A DNA stretch of 6,092 bases from Alteromonadaceae bacterium (GTDB taxonomy: Bacteria > Pseudomonadota > Gammaproteobacteria > Pseudomonadales > Oleiphilaceae), in contig JABXHG010000259.1 of NCBI GenBank assembly GCA_013393545.1, positions 1 to 6,092 of the forward strand, in the 5' to 3' direction. Shown in pieces: positions 5,313 through 6,092 of the stretch (the stretch's first letter is position 1; each line of letters opens with the position of its first letter). The notes beneath the pieces were generated by a model that was not told where the DNA came from, made no database searches, and worked only from the letters and a program-made list of their open reading frames with translations. Made by a program: the position numbers and the translations under genes.

Positions 5313-5318
5313 CTAATT

Positions 5319-5990
5319 ATGAACTTACCAACACGCAATCCAATGAACCATAACCAAACACTGTATTACGACACTTCGTACAAAGGCTTTCCGTTATGGT
5401 CTCAACATGCGCCATATATTAGAGAAGATTTAAGTGGTCTGCATGACACGATGGAAAGAGCGCTTAATGAGCATTCACGGACGTTAGCGGTTCGCTTTGA
5501 TTTGAAAGTGCCTGTAGCCGGTATGTCTCCGTATCGTGTAGCACCGATGGAAGACTTTTTTAGAGCTATCAACCGAAAAGTTAGAACCAAATATGAGAAT
5601 GATAAAAAGCATACCCCTTATCCTCACGAGTCTACTGTCCGCTATGTCCAAAAAGTCGAGCAAAGCGTGCAGTCTCCGTATGAACACTACCATGTCGTTC
5701 TCTTCGTCAATAACGACGTATTCAGGCAAGTGGGTAATTTAGGACACAGTGATAAATGGGAGCTAGCTAAAATCATTCGGGAGGCTTGGCATAAAACTGT
5801 TGGCGTTAGTAAAGATACAACTGAATGCCTCATACACGGCACTTCACCGTCTTACTACCGTCTAAAGGGTCTGTTAAATTCTTTTGACCCTGATCATCAA
5901 GAAGCATTTCGACATTTCAGTTATTTATGCAAGGAAAAGACGACGCTTTATCGTCGGGGACGCCCTGCGTTCACAACTAGCCGCAAATAG
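5319..5990 (+). CDS. Inovirus Gp2 / YfjJ-type putative replication initiator
   Basis: A 223-residue protein of the inovirus Gp2 / YagK-YfjJ C-terminal family. Residues 55-64 (TLAVRFDLKV) form the first conserved strand. Residues 107-130 hold two strands, with an HUH motif H123-Y124-H125 followed by VVLFVNN. SYLCKEK at 201-207 gives Y202 and K205, a YxxK arrangement expected of a nicking tyrosine, and the end RRGRPAFTTSRK matches the family's 'RG.R.F..S' finish. HUH proteins cut one DNA strand and stay joined through tyrosine; whether this branch does so is not established as far as I know, so the activity is inferred from the motifs. It follows a hairpin-rich gap that could contain its target. 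The start at 5319 is chosen for the GGAG six bases upstream; 5301 would add six residues. The DUF3987 terminator lies upstream, so it probably has its own promoter, which I cannot pinpoint. Confidence 0.85.
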   Translation: MNLPTRNPMNHNQTLYYDTSYKGFPLWSQHAPYIREDLSGLHDTMERALNEHSRTLAVRFDLKVPVAGMSPYRVAPMEDFFRAINRKVRTKYENDKKHTPYPHESTVRYVQKVEQSVQSPYEHYHVVLFVNNDVFRQVGNLGHSDKWELAKIIREAWHKTVGVSKDTTECLIHGTSPSYYRLKGLLNSFDPDHQEAFRHFSYLCKEKTTLYRRGRPAFTTSRK

Positions 5991-6092
5991 GACAAACAAG
6001 AAAGCGCCAGCATAGGGCACTAAGCAACGTAGAAAAGCCCCAGGGATAACCTCTTCTACGTGCGCAGCTACAGTAAAACCACAATAATCCCC
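5991..6092. repeat. Right end without a gene; long inverted repeat at 6027-6061
   Basis: ACGTAGAA (6027-6034) is a perfect inverse complement of TTCTACGT (6054-6061). After one mismatch AG (6036-6037) also pairs with CT (6051-6052), leaving a 13-base loop. No T run follows, so it is not a standard terminator. The rest of this stretch shows no coding frame. Confidence 0.5.

Larger units (their letters stand above)
4827..5318. other. Hairpin-rich gap without a gene; candidate origin or structured RNA
   Basis: Nearly 500 bases without a believable gene separate the DUF3987 and Gp2-like genes. In order I find stems at 4865-4894, 4926-4954 (two competing forms), 4968-4980, 4998-5025, 5026-5042 with a T run, 5060-5086, 5102-5131, 5193-5216 and 5231-5250. 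GATC sites are clustered near the right end. Such density beside a putative nicking initiator and a putative replication ATPase suggests a replication origin. The part up to 5048 could equally be an untranslated RNA or 3' leader ending at the terminator. The open frame at 5009-5221 lacks a start and ribosome site and crosses the terminator. Confidence 0.55.

Noticed and set aside
6042..6050. CAGGGATAAC word as in 23S rRNA
   Set aside because: The match is limited to about ten bases, the surrounding sequence is unrelated to rRNA and forms part of an inverted repeat.

Overview
The window looks like the integrase-proximal end of a small integrated mobile element in a gammaproteobacterium (marine or enteric type, for example near Vibrio, Shewanella or Aeromonas). 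The grounds are a tRNA-Phe-like sequence with an encoded CCA end, a P4-type tyrosine integrase, strong AAGGAGG ribosome binding sites, and a gene order I know from the E. coli CP4-57 prophage: intA, a gene in the yfjH position, alpA, yfjI, yfjJ. The genus is inferred and cannot be fixed from this sequence alone.

Layout. Bases 1-111 hold no gene I can recognise. Bases 112-187 are a 76-base tRNA-Phe-shaped sequence whose 3' third is intact and whose 5' part is damaged (anticodon UAA, mismatches in three stems). It is the likely attachment site. Bases 188-352 are a regulatory stretch full of inverted repeats, followed by the integrase (353-1585, +). A 432-residue protein of unknown function runs the other way (1623-2921, -), tail to tail with the integrase and head to head with an AlpA-type regulator (3032-3259, +). 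AlpA overlaps by 11 bases a YfjI-like DUF3987 protein with a Walker-type ATPase signature (3249-4826, +). A 492-base gap (4827-5318) contains at least seven clear hairpins and a strong Rho-independent terminator. It is followed by an inovirus Gp2 / YfjJ-type protein with visible HUH and YxxK motifs (5319-5990, +). The last 102 bases hold one more long inverted repeat and no gene.

How the parts may work together. Integrase and AlpA fit an integration/excision module; AlpA-type proteins often act as excisionase or as activator of the integrase gene. The DUF3987 protein and the HUH-type Gp2 protein look like a replication module, a putative ATPase/helicase-like protein plus a putative nicking initiator. 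The hairpin-rich gap between them is the best candidate in the window for a replication origin, a structured RNA, or both. The reverse-strand gene is the probable accessory cargo. The far end of the element (attR) is not in the window.
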